In this document: positions 1-10,890 of the stretch, piece by piece
How the letters are laid out: every line of letters begins with the position of its first letter
How positions within the stretch are numbered: position 1 is the first letter of the stretch
NCBI GenBank assembly: GCA_012934845.2
Contig: WNNJ02000623.1
Location: 62,001-126,000 of the forward strand
Direction: 5' to 3'
Length of the DNA stretch: 64,000 nucleotides
Source of the DNA: Pomphorhynchus laevis
Lineage: Eukaryota; Acanthocephala; Palaeacanthocephala; Echinorhynchida; Pomphorhynchidae
Made by a program: the position numbers and the translations under genes
Notes under the pieces: generated by a model
What the model was told of the DNA's origin: nothing
The model's input: only the letters and a program-made list of their open reading frames with translations
The model's database searches: none

Positions 1-896
1 TTGAGTGCACTACCTGTATCAATCAACGCATTTAACGAAACCCCTTTTATACAAATTTGAATTGTTGGTAGCGTCGCGGCAGAATCTTGAAAGAAAGAAG
101 TGCTACCTAGCACGGAATGGACACCTGTTGAAATTTGTCGTTTGGATTTACACACCTGTGCGAAATGACCCAACTTCCCGCAAGTACGACAAGTGATATT
201 CTTAGCAGGACATCGATCTCGTTTGTGAATTGTATCTCCACAAAAGTAGCATTTGCGACGTTCTACCGAGTTACATTGTATTTGACAAGGAAGTTCTTCT
301 TGTATATTTTCATGTAGTTCATTTATGGTCATCGATTCACAACCCATATTTAAGTTTGATTGTTCTGTGAAATGGCTTGCTTGAGTATGCGCGTCTTCCA
401 AAGTTCGTGCAAGCTCGTACGCCTTGGCTTTATTGTGTACCGCAGCTTCAAGCAGGCGTTGCCGAATTATCGGTGAGTTGATTCCTGCGACAAACGTGTC
501 GCGTAAAAATAAATCTCGATGATTTTGAGCTGTTACAGCCTCGAATGGACATTCACGACCCAGAGATTCGATATGCCTTATGAATTAATCGATTGTTTGG
601 TTGGGCGATTGGCGCTGATTACGCAATTGATGTCGCAGAAACAAATCCGTTTTCGATTTGACGTACGTAGTAGATAACGTCGATAACGCGTCTTCGTAAG
701 TTTCCGTTTCTCGAAAAAGGTCGTAAACCTCCGCTGAAACCAGGTTCGTTAAAATGTGAAATTTGTCACTATCGGACGGTGACTCTAAGGACGAAATGAA
801 TGTCTTGAAACGTATGAGCCAATATCTCCAGGTGCGCTCGGCATTCGTGTCATCAGGATGCAATTCCAAGATGTTTGGCTTCAAGATCTTGTCCAT
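1..896 (-). pseudogene. Ty3/Gypsy-type Gag with start of protease, broken and cut by window edge
   Basis: The minus strand reads a Gag-like polyprotein from a methionine at 896. It has an alpha-helical capsid-like region, then two zinc knuckles near 180-280 (CYFCGD...C and CRTCGKLGHFAQVC), then LNALIDTGSA at the edge, the aspartic-protease active-site motif of retropepsins. Gag packages the element RNA; the protease would mature it. The frame is otherwise open but carries one in-frame TAA at 585-587. Protease continues beyond position 1, so completeness of pol cannot be judged. The CCHC-DTGSA order in one frame fits Ty3/Gypsy better than BEL, but no reverse transcriptase is visible to confirm this. 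Confidence 0.8.
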
Positions 897-1007
897 GGTA
901 ACAGTGTATTAGAATAAATTGTACCGAGTAAATTCAAGCAGAGAAGAATAGGCTTTATTCTAATACATCTAGAATAAACGGTCAAAAGGTAAGTATCATT
1001 ACAGTTC
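897..1007. other. Leader between Ty3 gag start and LINE A, no gene
   Basis: AT-rich, non-coding. It probably holds part of the untranslated leader of the Ty3 fragment. A short imperfect inverted repeat (TAGAATAAA / TTTATTCTA) lies at 909-965. No LTR terminus can be defined because the second LTR is not in the window. Confidence 0.4.
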
Positions 1008-2876
1008 TCCAACCTCACTCCATCCAAATCTCCGTGCTTCCTATCTTTCTGTCCGCCGTTTCCATCTCATTCTTATGCGATCTAAACGTACTCTCTTTCG
1101 GCGAAATCAACTTGAGTCCTCTTCCAACTCTTAATCTCATTGGAAAATCTTAAATTCAATTTTTTCACGATCATCTACCCCTTGCAACATAAATCCTGAT
1201 GAATTTTTCTCTTATCTGCAATCTAAGCTATCTAATTTAATTTCCGTTTTACCCATATTTCCCTTGTATCCTCTCATCTCTTTAAATACTTCCCTCCCGG
1301 AGCTATTTCGCTTTCTTCCCGTTTCGTCTGACGAAGTTTCTTCGGTTCTTCTGTCATTACCTAATAAAATCTCTCCTTCTTACACAATTCCCACCTATTT
1401 GCTTAAAAAATCTACTCATCTATCTCACCCTTCCTAACCACTTTGTTCAACTTGTCTATCCGCAGCCGCGCATTTTCTTCCTACTGGAAATGCGCCACTG
1501 TTCGCCCTCTTCTCAAATAGTCATCTCTCGACCCTTCACTACCATTTTCGTACGGTTCTATCTCACTTCTTTACCCCTCTCTAAACTCCTTAAGCGTCTC
1601 GTTCTCAAGCAAGTTAATACATATATCTTTTCCTCCAACTTATTTCTTCCCTTTCAAGCCGCTTTTCGCTCTAATCACTATACTGAAATGGCATATCTTA
1701 AAGTTTATAACGACTTACTCATTTCGCGCGATCAAAAATTATATAGTGTCATAGTTTCTCTTGATCTATCATCTGCTTTCGACATTGTCGATCACTCGAT
1801 TCTTCTCCATCGTCTTCATCATGATTACGGCTTCTTTTTACACACTGTGACTTGGTTTTCTTCATATCTGTCAAACCGTACTTTTCACGTTTGTTCTAAC
1901 TCTTCTCTCTCGCATCCTTCTCCCATCCAGTCCGGTATTCCACAAGGCTCCGTATTAGGCCCTTTGCTTTTCTCTCTTTTTGGTGATTTGTCTTCTATTT
2001 CTCATACATTTAACTCTCATGTTATGCAATATGCTGATGACATTATCATCTATGATCAGGCATATGCTTATCGTATTCATGATCTTAATGTTTCTGCTGC
2101 CAACTGTCTTGCCTCAATTTTCAATCATCTTTCTTTTCTTCGTCTTCCTCTGAATCCTAATAAATCAAAAATAATGTGGATCCTTCCTCGACGCTTCGGC
2201 GTAGAACCTCTCTCCGTATCATTAATTTCTACAATTCTCCCTATCGTTGACAATCTCGTTTTCCTAGGCTTCCATTTTGACAACAGACTTTCACTTAAAC
2301 CTTTCGTTAGAGATAAAGTACGCTCATCTACTTTGATTCTCCGCAACCTTCGTCAAATTCGTAGAATGATCGATTTCCCTTCATGTATGATTCTCATATC
2401 TTCTCTCATGTTCTCAAGACTTGATTACTGTCTTAGTCTATTTGCCAACTCACCAAAATCCACTCTTCTTGCTTTACAACGCATCATCAACGCTGCCGTT
2501 CGAGTTCTCCTTCGTCTTCGTCGTTTTGATCATACATACCACCATTTTGTTTCTCTCGATTGGTCTACCATTTATTGTCGTGTTCAAATTCGTCTTCTTA
2601 TCATTTCTTTTCACCTTATAACTTATCATACTTCTTATTTTCTCAACCTTCCTTTTCTCGACAATTCTCGTCCGGTGTATTGTGCTCTTTGTTCCCGTAA
2701 TTCCCTTCTTTAGCATGTCGCAAACTACTCTACCTCTTTTGGCTACCGCGCCTTTGTTGTAGCTGATCCTCTCTCGTGGAATCATTTGTCCATTTATATC
2801 CGCCAATCAACATCAATGCCGTGCTTCAAACGCCAAATCCAATTCCATTTCAACAATTAACTAATTATCTGTGACT
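1008..2876 (+). mobile_element. LINE A-alpha1, 5'-truncated CR1-like retrotransposon (first part)
   Basis: The left boundary is where similarity to the A-alpha copies at 36.4 and 50.7 kb begins, in the linker between endonuclease and reverse transcriptase. The body continues through the reverse transcriptase to the 3' UTR, where it stops at CTGTGACTT and LINE C1 begins on the other strand. The missing 3' end reappears at 7,262-7,352, so one A insertion was later split by C1. Like other A copies, the sense strand is strongly pyrimidine-rich. Confidence 0.85.
1490..2713 (+). pseudogene. Reverse transcriptase part of ORF2, LINE A-alpha1
   Basis: This open stretch contains the RT core: palm motif A as SLDLSSAFDIVDHSILLHRL, motif B as GIPQGSVLGPLLFSL, the catalytic YADD box as MQYADDIIIY, then NPNKSKIMWILPR and FLGFHFDNRLSLKPF of the thumb region. 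It would copy element RNA at a nicked target. The beginning is shifted relative to the related copies (the LLK...SSYRPISLLP region is garbled), and the endonuclease is missing by 5' truncation. The C-terminus stops early at 2,713, about 35 codons before the family end. It is a dead copy. Confidence 0.85.
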
Positions 2877-2942
2877 TTATTATTATTCTTACAATGCTTT
2901 GCCATAAGGCTATTTTGCCTGATCACAGTTAAAAAAATTAAA

Positions 2943-5900
2943 CTAAAAATAAGAAACGAAGAAAAAGAAGTCAACAAGCAAAAAACAAATCACTGCAAAT
3001 ATGTCCATGACTCGTTTCTCGTCTTCTTGATGACCTGTTAATAATTTTTTGAACAAATGCAGACTCCGGGCGGAAGCAATTTCCTCAGGCAGAGAATTCC
3101 ACATATTAAGTACCCTGTGTGACAGTCTCCAGCATTTTGGATACCTACCATTCCTTGTTTTATAGACAGTTTTGCTGTGACCTCTCAAAATCGATGAACG
3201 TAATGTGATCGAACCACTTGGATAACCGTCCAACCGGTGTACAAGCGCATACATTTCTATCAAGTCAAGAAACAAAAATTGTGATGACATCGGTTGAATT
3301 CTTAACAAATCTAATCGAGATGCGTAATCCACTCTCGCATTCGAACATAAACGAGAACCTCGCCTAAAGACTGACTCAATATCTGTCCTTTCTTGTTTTG
3401 TGACAGGGAAAGAAGCCTGAATTGCATACTCTAAATGCGGACGAACCAACGTGTTAAAAATATTTCTAAAGACATTAGTGGTAATCTTAAGGAATGAGTT
3501 CTTTACAATATATAGTGCACGAGTAGCGCTTTTTATTACAAGAAGGCGAGGAAACAGGAAAAGAAAATCAAGAAAGTAAAAACTTTCTTGATTACAAACA
3601 TCTTACAACCCTGCAGATGACGTGCCGTTGTGCCGTCGAAATATTGGATTTTTCTAATCAAATAAATATGCTTTTTATTGCTCTTTTACTATTAAGTTTA
3701 GTTTTTAATGATGCATGCACGATAATTCCTAAATCCCTATGATGTGATACTTCAGTGAGAAGAACATCGCCGATATGATATGTAAAATTACCGGATTTTT
3801 TACCCATCCTGATAAGTATACACTTATTAACGTTAAGATGTAATCCAGTAGAGCGGAACCAATCATTAACTCGATCCAAGTCTGCCTGTAAAGAATTACA
3901 GTCATCAATATCTCGTACAGCAGTCCAAATTTTAAGATCATCAGTGAATGCCAAGTGAGTGTTCTCAATACGTAAGAGTAAATCGTTAAGGAACGTGATG
4001 AATAATAGAGGACCTAGTGCAGAACCCTGAGGGACACCTGTCGACATATTTCTCTTTGCAGATAAAGACTCACCAACTCTTACCTTAAACGTACACAATG
4101 AAAGAAAATTTTTAATCCAAGAGCAGATTACACGAGGGACGCTGTAGTGAATTAAGAGTAACACAAGACCTTTATGTGGAACACGATCAAAGGCTTTCGA
4201 AAAACCTAGAAATACGACGTCAAACAAAGTCTTGAGCTTAGCATTTCCATCCAACTCTCTCTCGCGGTAAGCAAGTTAGATAGACATGAACAGCCTTGTC
4301 TGAATCCGTGTTGAGAATCAGTAAGAATGCTGTTAAAGTTTAGATGCTCGAGTAGCCTTTTGGCAATAACTCGTTCTAGTAATTTAGAGAGAACACTGGT
4401 CAAACGGATAGGGCGAAAATCTAAACAAGAAGTTGCTGGCTGTTTTTTAGGGATTGGCACAACAATAGAAGACTTCCATATTGCAGGAATCCACGAATTG
4501 ATCAGGCTAAATGAAAATATATGAGCTAAAACACTACTTACGGCAGGTCCTAACCGTGTTGATTAGGTAAGGTGAAAGATCATCTGGACTAGGAGAGCCA
4601 AATCGGTCAAGCCTAGTGATTATGTGCAATACTTCAGATGCACTAATTGGCTTAACGAGATTCTGAGTAAAATTGTGAATGGGATACCATATTAAAGAGT
4701 AAAAATCCGAAACAATAGTCGATGGAGAATGGAAGCTGTCCGCTAGGCATTCAGCAATTTCAGACTCAGTAGAATAAACATATTCACCTGAAGTAATGAG
4801 TGCTATATTAAAGAGAAGTAGCCTTGAACCTTTCACATATGACAAAAACGCTTTGGTTGATTCCCGATGCAATTTGCAATACCATCTTCGAATGTTATTT
4901 GATTATGTATTTTCAATCTATTGCAGAGGTTGCGCGCGTACCGATACCTATCTAAGTTTTCAGGATGGGTTTGAGTAATAGCCCACAGGGCATTGCGCAG
5001 TTTCAACACTGCACGAAGTTCATGATCAAACCACTGAGAGCGAGTGGACTTAATAAAAGTTCTTCGTTTCGGAGCGAACTTATCTGACAAATTTAAGAAA
5101 ACGTTATAAAGAATAGTCAGCAGATCTGAAACAGTAGTAGCCCTATAACTACGATACAAAATGTTATAGAAATAAGCTAAGAGATGTCGGGTATCCACTC
5201 GAGTCTAATTTCGTTTTGGATAACCCAATTTTGACCTACAAACGATCTTGGACACTAATTGAACGGAGAGAACACAGTGGTCACTGTTACCAAGAGGAGG
5301 ATAATACGCAATACTGTCGATCTCTACAATGTTGCACTAAAAGTAGGTCAGCAAGACCTACTTTGATACGCCTGAGCAGGGTTGATACCCATTCATATTT
5401 CAATCTACATTCGGAAGGTTGAAGTCACCTAAAAGGACAAATCGTTGGGATGAACAAAATTTAGATAAATAATCCTTAAGCCGATCTGTTATTAAAGTAA
5501 AAGATGGAGATCTATAAACAACACAAACATTTAATTTTAACAATTGATGATTAACAGTAAAAGACAGACACTCATATGACCACTCAGAATCACAAAGATA
5601 TGATATATTTGATATTGAGGGATCGTGTCGAACGAATGCTACAACTCCACCTCGCATACCAGGAAAGCGATCCGCTCTTATTAACTTATAAACTACAACA
5701 TTAAACAGATTATCAGAGATGCCACTATGTAACCAAGATTCTGAAATACAGAATATATCATAATGATTATCAGCAGTATAGTCGAGCACGAAAGGAAACT
5801 GAGATGGAAGACTTCTAACGTTTGAGTAACCAATATGAGGCGAAGTCTCTGATAACGTAAAGGTTTTGCTAGTTTTATCATGTACCTCAGAAAAATCAAT

Positions 5901-6008
5901 TAAATCATCAAAATTGGAATCAGAATAAAACCCATTCTCTAGTTTTGGAGAAGCGGGGTCCAACGTACTGATGGTAGCCACCGAACTACTTGAAAATTTC
6001 TTATGCAT
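2943..6008 (-). pseudogene. ORF2 of LINE C1: endonuclease plus reverse transcriptase, frameshifted
   Basis: The minus frame starts at 6,008, about 70 nt inside the end of ORF1. The endonuclease (about 5,900-5,200) shows ISESWLHSGI, RGGVVAFVR, VVYRSPSF and LLGDFNLPNVD, typical of APE-type LINE nucleases. The RT (about 4,560-3,700) shows PIPKKQPA..FRPIRLTSVLSKLLERV, SKAFDRVPHKG, GVPQGSALGPLLF and FTDDLKIW. The last is the catalytic box with A changed to T but both aspartates kept. The C-terminal VRPHLEYAIQASFPVTK and VLNMWNSLPEEI follow at 3,450-3,080. Several frameshifts and a foreign insert at about 3,536-3,670 break it. Confidence 0.85.
3536..3670 (+). mobile_element. Short foreign insert in C1 RT, possibly a Penelope-like 3' end
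   Basis: The C1 reading is interrupted where C2 has an uninterrupted stretch (KTKLNTDFFLGKATRALYY). The insert contains GCAGATGACG ... CGTCGAAATATTGG, a foldback that I recall from 3' ends of Penelope-like elements in many animals. It also contains a perfect 12-bp inverted repeat (AATCAAGAAAGT / ACTTTCTTGATT, 3,566-3,593). Exact ends are uncertain and about ten C1 codons are lost at the site. Confidence 0.4.
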
Positions 6009-7033
6009 AGATTCGTCTCTCCTTTGCTTATTCTACCCTGTAGCTCCTCGCGAGCCTTCCTCAATTTCAAACGCTCATCAAAATTAATGTCTCTCAGTAT
6101 TCTTATAGTAGAATCTTTTAAGAGGTAACCACGATAAAGCAACATCTTAGCGTGGTCAGCAGAACTCAAGACGACCTTCAATAAGCGAGGTTTCTCTGTG
6201 GTACGCTTTCCAAGACGAATCGAACTCCGAACTTGCAGCTTCATAGCTACATTCTTATCATCTTCCTTAAGAAGTCTGGCAAATACTGCACGCACACGAG
6301 AAACGTCTTCATCAACTCTTACTTGGGAATTGATCATACACGACTCTTTAATTCCACTCAAAATAACATTCATACTTCTGTTGTAATTCCGAATCCTTAC
6401 TTTTCTTATATCGGCTGCTCTGCCTGAGGAATTGCCCTCGTCATCAACACTTGCATCGCATGAAGTTACAGGCTTTCTCAGTTCATAATTTAAATCCCCA
6501 CTATTTGAAGATTCAGTTCGTCTATGTTTGTAAATATCAGCCTCTATTCTTTTGTCAGTTGAAAAATTGTCAGGAGTTTCGTTGGATTCACGTGAACTCT
6601 CATGTACCCGTACTGAACTTGCCGTGGCGATATTCTGTATTAACCTCTCTTCAAATGCCAAATCTGTATGTCGCAATACAGTAACGTTGCTCCTTGAACA
6701 AGGAGATATATTCTGTGACGATATATAAGTCATCAGTAAATTACCAGACACAATGCGACACTCATCGTCAGCATCATCGGTAACGAGCGCATCCAATTCA
6801 CGACCAGTCACCGCTCCTGAATTTCCAGAGGTCACTGCGGTCTTTGTGTCATTGTTCGTTGATGTGAGTTTCGACGACGAAGAACACTTACTGAACATCT
6901 CAGCACAACAGAAGCTGCAGAAGATTTTTTTATCAGTGAATGTATCTTTTTTACTAGATAAAATACTGACTGTCGTTCATACATCACAATATTCGTTAAA
7001 TGCCCTGATTTCTTTGTTGATTTTTTTTGCCAT
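5939..7033 (-). pseudogene. ORF1 of LINE C1: PHD-like finger plus RRM-like RNA-binding protein
   Basis: ATG at 7,033-7,031 is in frame with the long open part that ends at 5,939. The only break is a TGA at 6,979-6,977 (residue 19), exactly where sister ORF1s have the finger tryptophan (CDV-stop-TT against CDVWT). The first finger cysteine is missing; the second half, FCSFCCA, is kept. The C-terminal domain (NVILSGIKES, SIRLGKR, PRLLKVVL, ILRDINFDERLKLRKAREEL, NLCIRNFQVVRW) is the RRM-like nucleic-acid chaperone region common to all families here. About 365 codons, the expected size. Confidence 0.8.
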
Positions 7034-7261
7034 TTCCTCGTTGATTGTCCAATATTGTAATTATAGTATGACCTCTCTTTGCTCTCTCTTTGTAAGTAGT
7101 TGGTAATCCTATGTAGTTAGTTAATCCAATTTAGTTAGTCTTGTATGAGCTGGACTTGTATGAGCTTGTAAAGCTGGACGATTGTATATATTAATCTTGT
7201 AAGTAGTTACTGATCAAGAATATTTAAACTGAATATTTAAACTGATTTTTTACTGATCAAG

Positions 7262-7352
7262 AATATTTGCTGTTCTTTTTTGTTAGTGGTCATGTAAGCG
7301 TGCAGTTTGCACGCATTTGCTACTTTAAATAAATTATTATTATTTGATTCTA
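7262..7352 (+). mobile_element. LINE A-alpha1 3' end, separated from its body by C1
   Basis: GTTAGTGGTCATGTAAGCG continues into a hairpin (GCGTGCA-GTT-TGCACGC, 7,298-7,314), then ATTTGC, AATAAA and an (ATT)n tail. It matches the A 3' ends at 38,225-38,304 and 52,550-52,619. It completes the element begun at 1,008. Confidence 0.85.
7298..7314 (+). promoter_or_regulatory. Conserved LINE A 3' stem-loop
   Basis: A 7-bp stem with 3-nt loop about 15 nt before AATAAA. In CR1/L2-type LINEs such 3' hairpins are bound by the reverse transcriptase to start target-primed synthesis; that role here is inferred. The same stem recurs at 13,908-13,923, 38,252-38,268 and 52,572-52,588, and on the minus strand near 16,280, 48,110 and 53,930. 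Confidence 0.7.
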
Positions 7353-7382
7353 AATAATTCTTTGCATGATGATCCTCATTCT

Positions 7383-7943
7383 GGTTTAATTTGTAAGGTT
7401 CCCGAGCGCAGGTGCATGTATGCTAGCTGTCTGAAATGATGTTATCGGATGTTGTTGTAGTGGAACAGTAGTGTTTGACATCGAGTAGGTCGAATCCGAG
7501 TGGGGTTGCTGTGAGTTATGAGCCATTTCTGAGCGGACAGCAGATACGTTCGGTTCGTCGTTATCCACCCGGTTTTTATTATTACCAGCATGTGATTTGG
7601 GGATGTTAGTCAAGATAGCACGTTTGTTTAGGTTGCATTCAGCTGATACGCATACGGTAGAAACTACGTTTACTGGGATATACCCATTTAAAACTTGAGA
7701 AAGTCTGTCACACTGCAATGCATTTTCCAATTGCTTTAAGCGTTCAACCTACACATTGATTTGCTTCGCCGCACAAAATCCGCAATAGAATGGTGGCCCG
7801 TCACCAGTATCATCACCTAAATCACAAATTTGTGTCACCGATGCCCAAATTTGACAACCGCTAGTTGAACATTCCACTTGAACACTCAAATTTTCTGTTG
7901 TTATCGGTATCCCCTGAGTTTGCTTGCCTATCTCTTTATACAT
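7383..7943 (-). pseudogene. ORF1 N-terminal part of LINE G (PHD-like finger)
   Basis: A methionine at 7,943 opens a frame with the finger QVECSTSGCQIWASV ... FYCGFCAAKQ, the same C-x4-C-x2-W ... C-x2-C pattern as the other ORF1s but otherwise a distinct sequence. After an in-frame TAG at 7,748-7,746 the frame continues as a Ser/Asn/Pro-rich linker to about 7,383. The RRM-like C-terminal half and ORF2 are absent. The downstream boundary adjoins a scrap resembling LINE E endonuclease (GATGATCCTCATTC, about 7,368-7,385). Confidence 0.65.
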
Positions 7944-8097
7944 TTTTCTTCTTGTAACACATTGTCACGCGAAAGTTGTTAATATTTGTTTCGTAATTCA
8001 CGTCTCGAATATTATCGTTTTGTTGTCGTTGAAGAGACTGACAATATATTTCCCAGTAAAACGTCTGAAATGACGCTTATGTTATGATATATCACGA
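7944..8097 (-). other. 5' UTR of LINE G, no gene
   Basis: AT-rich minus-strand leader just upstream of the G ORF1 start. No open frame of note. The change to LINE F sequence on the plus strand is somewhere near 8,098. Confidence 0.4.
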
Positions 8098-8313
8098 TTT
8101 GATGGCCTAATCCTTTGATATGATTAGAAACTCAAGAGGCTCGGGATTATTTTAAGGCAACGTTACATAATATTGCCCATTTCTTCGCTCCTACTCGTTT
8201 TACACAAAAGCAAAAACGTCGTCCACGCTGGCTCGTCGCTGAATTGATCTCATTAATTAAGGTTTGTGATAAATCATTTTACGAATTTTTAATAGTTGAT
8301 AAGGATCTATTAT
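8098..8313 (+). pseudogene. LINE F ORF2 fragment: linker between endonuclease and RT
   Basis: Plus-strand translation gives ARDYFKATLHNIAHFFAP, then KQKRRPRWLVAELISLIK and DKSFYEF. This matches the sequence that follows the endonuclease in the other LINEs here (F-APLR...PPWFDRELL..I+SRNKL). It stops at 8,314 where an inverted-repeat unit begins and resumes at about 9,606. The copy is decayed. Confidence 0.6.
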
Positions 8314-9605
8314 TGATAAAGAATTATTGAAGCTGGATCAATGAAAGGGAAAATATTTTATTGATATTATACTAACCTCTGTTAGCATCTTCAAATACTA
8401 ACATATGTTAGAATTTTCGGCAACATTTTTTTTGCAAAAAAATGAAAGATGCTTTTTAAATGTCTAATCTGTATTAGGCAATGTCTAATCTGTATTACTG
8501 TATCTCTTGACGGAACCAGATTGCCTAATGTGAAGCATTCAACGTATCTCGGAGTCACCCTTCATCGCACACTCTCCTACAGGCAACACATTGAATCTAT
8601 CTCGGGAAAGGTGCGGTCACGCTGCAATATTATTCGCCGTCTGGCCGGAATCAATTGGGGTTCAAGCTTCCATACACTGCGAACGTCTGTATTGGCCCTA
8701 TGTTACTCGGCTGCTGAATATGCGGCCCCGGTATGGTCTGGAAGCACACATGTCAAGAAAGTTGACGCAAGTCTCAACTCGGCAATGAGATTAATCAGTG
8801 GAGCAATAAGGCCAACACCAATCGACTTACTTCCAGTGTTATCTGGTATACCACCAGCCGATATAAGGCGGGACGCAATCTGTGTCTCAGCAAGCCGATC
8901 CCTGAACACCCTACCAATCCCTGTTGTCAAACCCCGCCTCAAATCACGACATTCGTTCAGCAGACGTGTCAGAACTCTGCTCAATCTAATTAACACGAAT
9001 GGAATTGATGAGCTTGTATGTAGGAGATGGCAACAAAGATGGTTGAAGTCAACATCCCAACTACGCAGGTTCGTTCCTAATGTGTCACTATCTCCGATCG
9101 GTAACGATTTGACTCGTTCACACTGGGTACATCTAAACAGGTTCTGTTCCGGATACGGTCGATACAGAGGTTTTCTTTTTAAAGCCGGTCTTGTAACATC
9201 CCCAAACTGCGACTGCGGCGTCATTCAAACCGGAGAACACATTTTGCCCGACGATCAATATACAAGGATCAATGAAAGAAGTTAATGCAGAATTCCGACA
9301 ATGGATTGGAGCAAAAACTTGTAGATTTTATTCCGTGAGAATGATGTTATGTATTGCTTGTTGTTTTCTATTTATACGAGATATATATAAATGTCTAATA
9401 AAGGTCCTTCGTTTTTTATAATTTTTTTCTTGCCTAGTTGTGTCCGCCTTTCGGAAATGTTGCCGAATTTTTTGTTAGCATCTTTTTTAAGCATTTTTTG
9501 TTAGCATTATTCCTCTGTTAGCATTTTTTCTAAAGATACTAACAGAGGTTAGCGAAATATAATAAAAATTTCCTCTTTTCTTTGATCCAGCTCAAATAAT
9601 TCTTT
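8314..9605. mobile_element. Inverted-repeat-flanked unit carrying an RT C-terminus, inserted in LINE F
   Basis: Left arm (8,314-8,430) and right arm (about 9,455-9,605) are imperfect inverted copies. Both have GATAAAGAATTATT, then AGCTGGATCAA, a purine-rich stretch, CTAACCTCTGTTAGCAT, further GTTAGCAT repeats and TTCGGCAACATTT. The right arm has extra copies of the GTTAGCAT motif. The unit interrupts the LINE F linker and is absent from the second F copy near 20,590. The structure suggests a foldback or MITE-like DNA element, but no transposase and no clear target-site duplication are visible. Confidence 0.55.
8449..9285 (+). pseudogene. C-terminal part of a LINE reverse transcriptase (captured)
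   Basis: The frame reads the thumb and C-terminus of a Jockey/I-like LINE polymerase: HSTYLGVTLHRTLSYRQHI, SVLALCYSAAEYAAPVWSGS, RLISGAIRPTPIDLLPVL, then SHWVHLNRFCSGYGRYRG and SPNCDCGVIQTGEHIL, the cysteine-containing end of such proteins. It is more GC-rich than its flanks and differs from all the A-H LINEs of the window. It begins after two direct repeats of TGTCTAATCTGTATTA (8,460-8,495). The catalytic palm is absent, so it cannot function alone. Confidence 0.7.
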
Positions 9606-10890
9606 ATCATTTCACGATTATTGAAAAGGGCAAATTATCCTTTGAAATTTATCTATTACACAGAAATAAATTAACAGCTCTCGAAAAAGTAAAAAAATAC
9701 ATATTTATTTCTACCCTCTGTCACTCTTCTCATCACAATCCTTAGAAGACCTTTAGAATTTTACTCCCTCGTGGCACCTTATCAACCGAATGTCCCCAAT
9801 TACGAATTGACGAGAATATTATTATGACTTCTAGTAATATAACCAAATAGTTTGCAAAATATTTCTCCATTAATGCCGGGGTATCGATCTCAGAACACTT
9901 TTGTCATTCCCCTAACACAGAGATATCATTTGGAAAAGGTTTATCTACCGTTGAATTCAGCAATGATGATCTTTTGAAGGAATTAAAAAATTACCTCGGA
10001 ACGATGATATCGTGATGATATTCCGTCGATAAATCAATTCCAGATGATATTTCATCGATAATACTACATGGATTAGCTCATGTAATACATGTCCCGCTAG
10101 CTGTCATCTTTAGATCATCACTAAATACAGGCTACTTTTTAACCGATTTGACTAGAGCTATCATACGTCCAATTAGAAAGGTGACAAATCGAAAGTATCC
10201 AACTAATGTCCTATCAGCCTCACTTCCTTAGTTTGTAAGGGATTTAGAAAGATTAATTCTTCGACGGGTCAGCTTTTTTTAATCGAATATTGTTCTGAAC
10301 TTTAGGCAACATGGATTCAAACCGAATCACTCTACGATCCCCAATCTTGTAGAAACAAGAGCTAGTTGGGTAGATTCATTAAGACAAGGCATACAGATGG
10401 ATGTGATCTTTATCGATTTGTCAAAGCCATTTGACAGAGTTGTTCCTAGTCTTGTGAATAAGTTAAATAGCGTCGAAATTAGGGGCAAATTATTAAACTG
10501 GATCCAATGCTTCCTTACTAATAGCTCATGTGCAGTGTGTATTAATCAATATTTATCTGAGTACACATTGTTGTTAATGGGTGTCCCAAAGGGTTCCGTC
10601 ATTATCCTTACTATATTTAACATGTATGTTAATGACATCACCGCTGATCCAACATCGGAGTGTGTTATGTACGCCGATGATTTAAAGATATTGCAAAGAA
10701 TTCGCGATCACTCAAATGCTAAAGAATTACACCTCAATCTTGATTACATAAATAAATGATGCGCTTTTCAGGGGTTAATAAGTAACAAATCTCGTTCCTA
10801 CTGACAAAGGTCTTTCATTTGATCTTAAACTCAGGACCCTTTGAATTCCACCTATCCATAATAGCCTGGCCATAACCAGGTTAAAAAAAA
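9606..10890 (+). pseudogene. LINE F ORF2 fragment: reverse transcriptase (left arm)
   Basis: Continues the 8.1-8.3 kb fragment. Recognisable pieces are LLHRNKLTALEKVKKY, AIIRPIRKVTNRKYP, RQHGFKPNHSTIPNLVETR, then an open part at 10,397-10,759 with VIFIDLSKPFDRVVPSLVNK, MGVPKGSVIILTIFNMYVND and VMYADDLKILQR. The catalytic aspartates are kept but the surrounding RT consensus is eroded and stops interrupt it. After the YADD region it shortens abruptly to a 3'-end-like stretch (AATAGCCTGGCCATAACCAGG, 10,860-10,881). Every base from 9,606 to 10,890 appears mirrored at 19,306-20,590. Confidence 0.65.

Larger units (their letters stand above)
2877..7261 (-). mobile_element. LINE C1, near full-length CR1-like element inserted in A-alpha1
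   Basis: On the minus strand the order is 5' UTR (7,261-7,034), ORF1, ORF2 and a 3' end with an (AAT)n tail at 2,877-2,890. The flanks join two parts of one A element: CTGTGACTT before it and GTTCTTTTTTGTTAGTGG after it match the uninterrupted A 3' UTR at 38,210-38,245. The 5' UTR has TATGAGCTGGACTTG-type tandem motifs and two ACTGATCAAGAATATTT copies. Both ORFs are damaged, so this is a fossil of what was probably a complete insertion of about 4.4 kb. Confidence 0.85.

Noticed and set aside
2125-2346. Arg/Lys-rich ORFs on the strand opposite to LINE A (also near 12.9, 17.2, 32.5 and 51.9 kb)
   Set aside because: They recur at the same place in each A copy because the pyrimidine-rich sense strand makes the antisense purine-rich and stop-poor; they are shadows of the RT.
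3605-3660. Hammerhead ribozyme in the C1 insert (GCAGATGACG ... GTCGAAA)
   Set aside because: The core reads CAGATGA rather than CTGATGA, and the only good pairing (GACG/CGTC) uses core bases, so the hammerhead fold cannot form.
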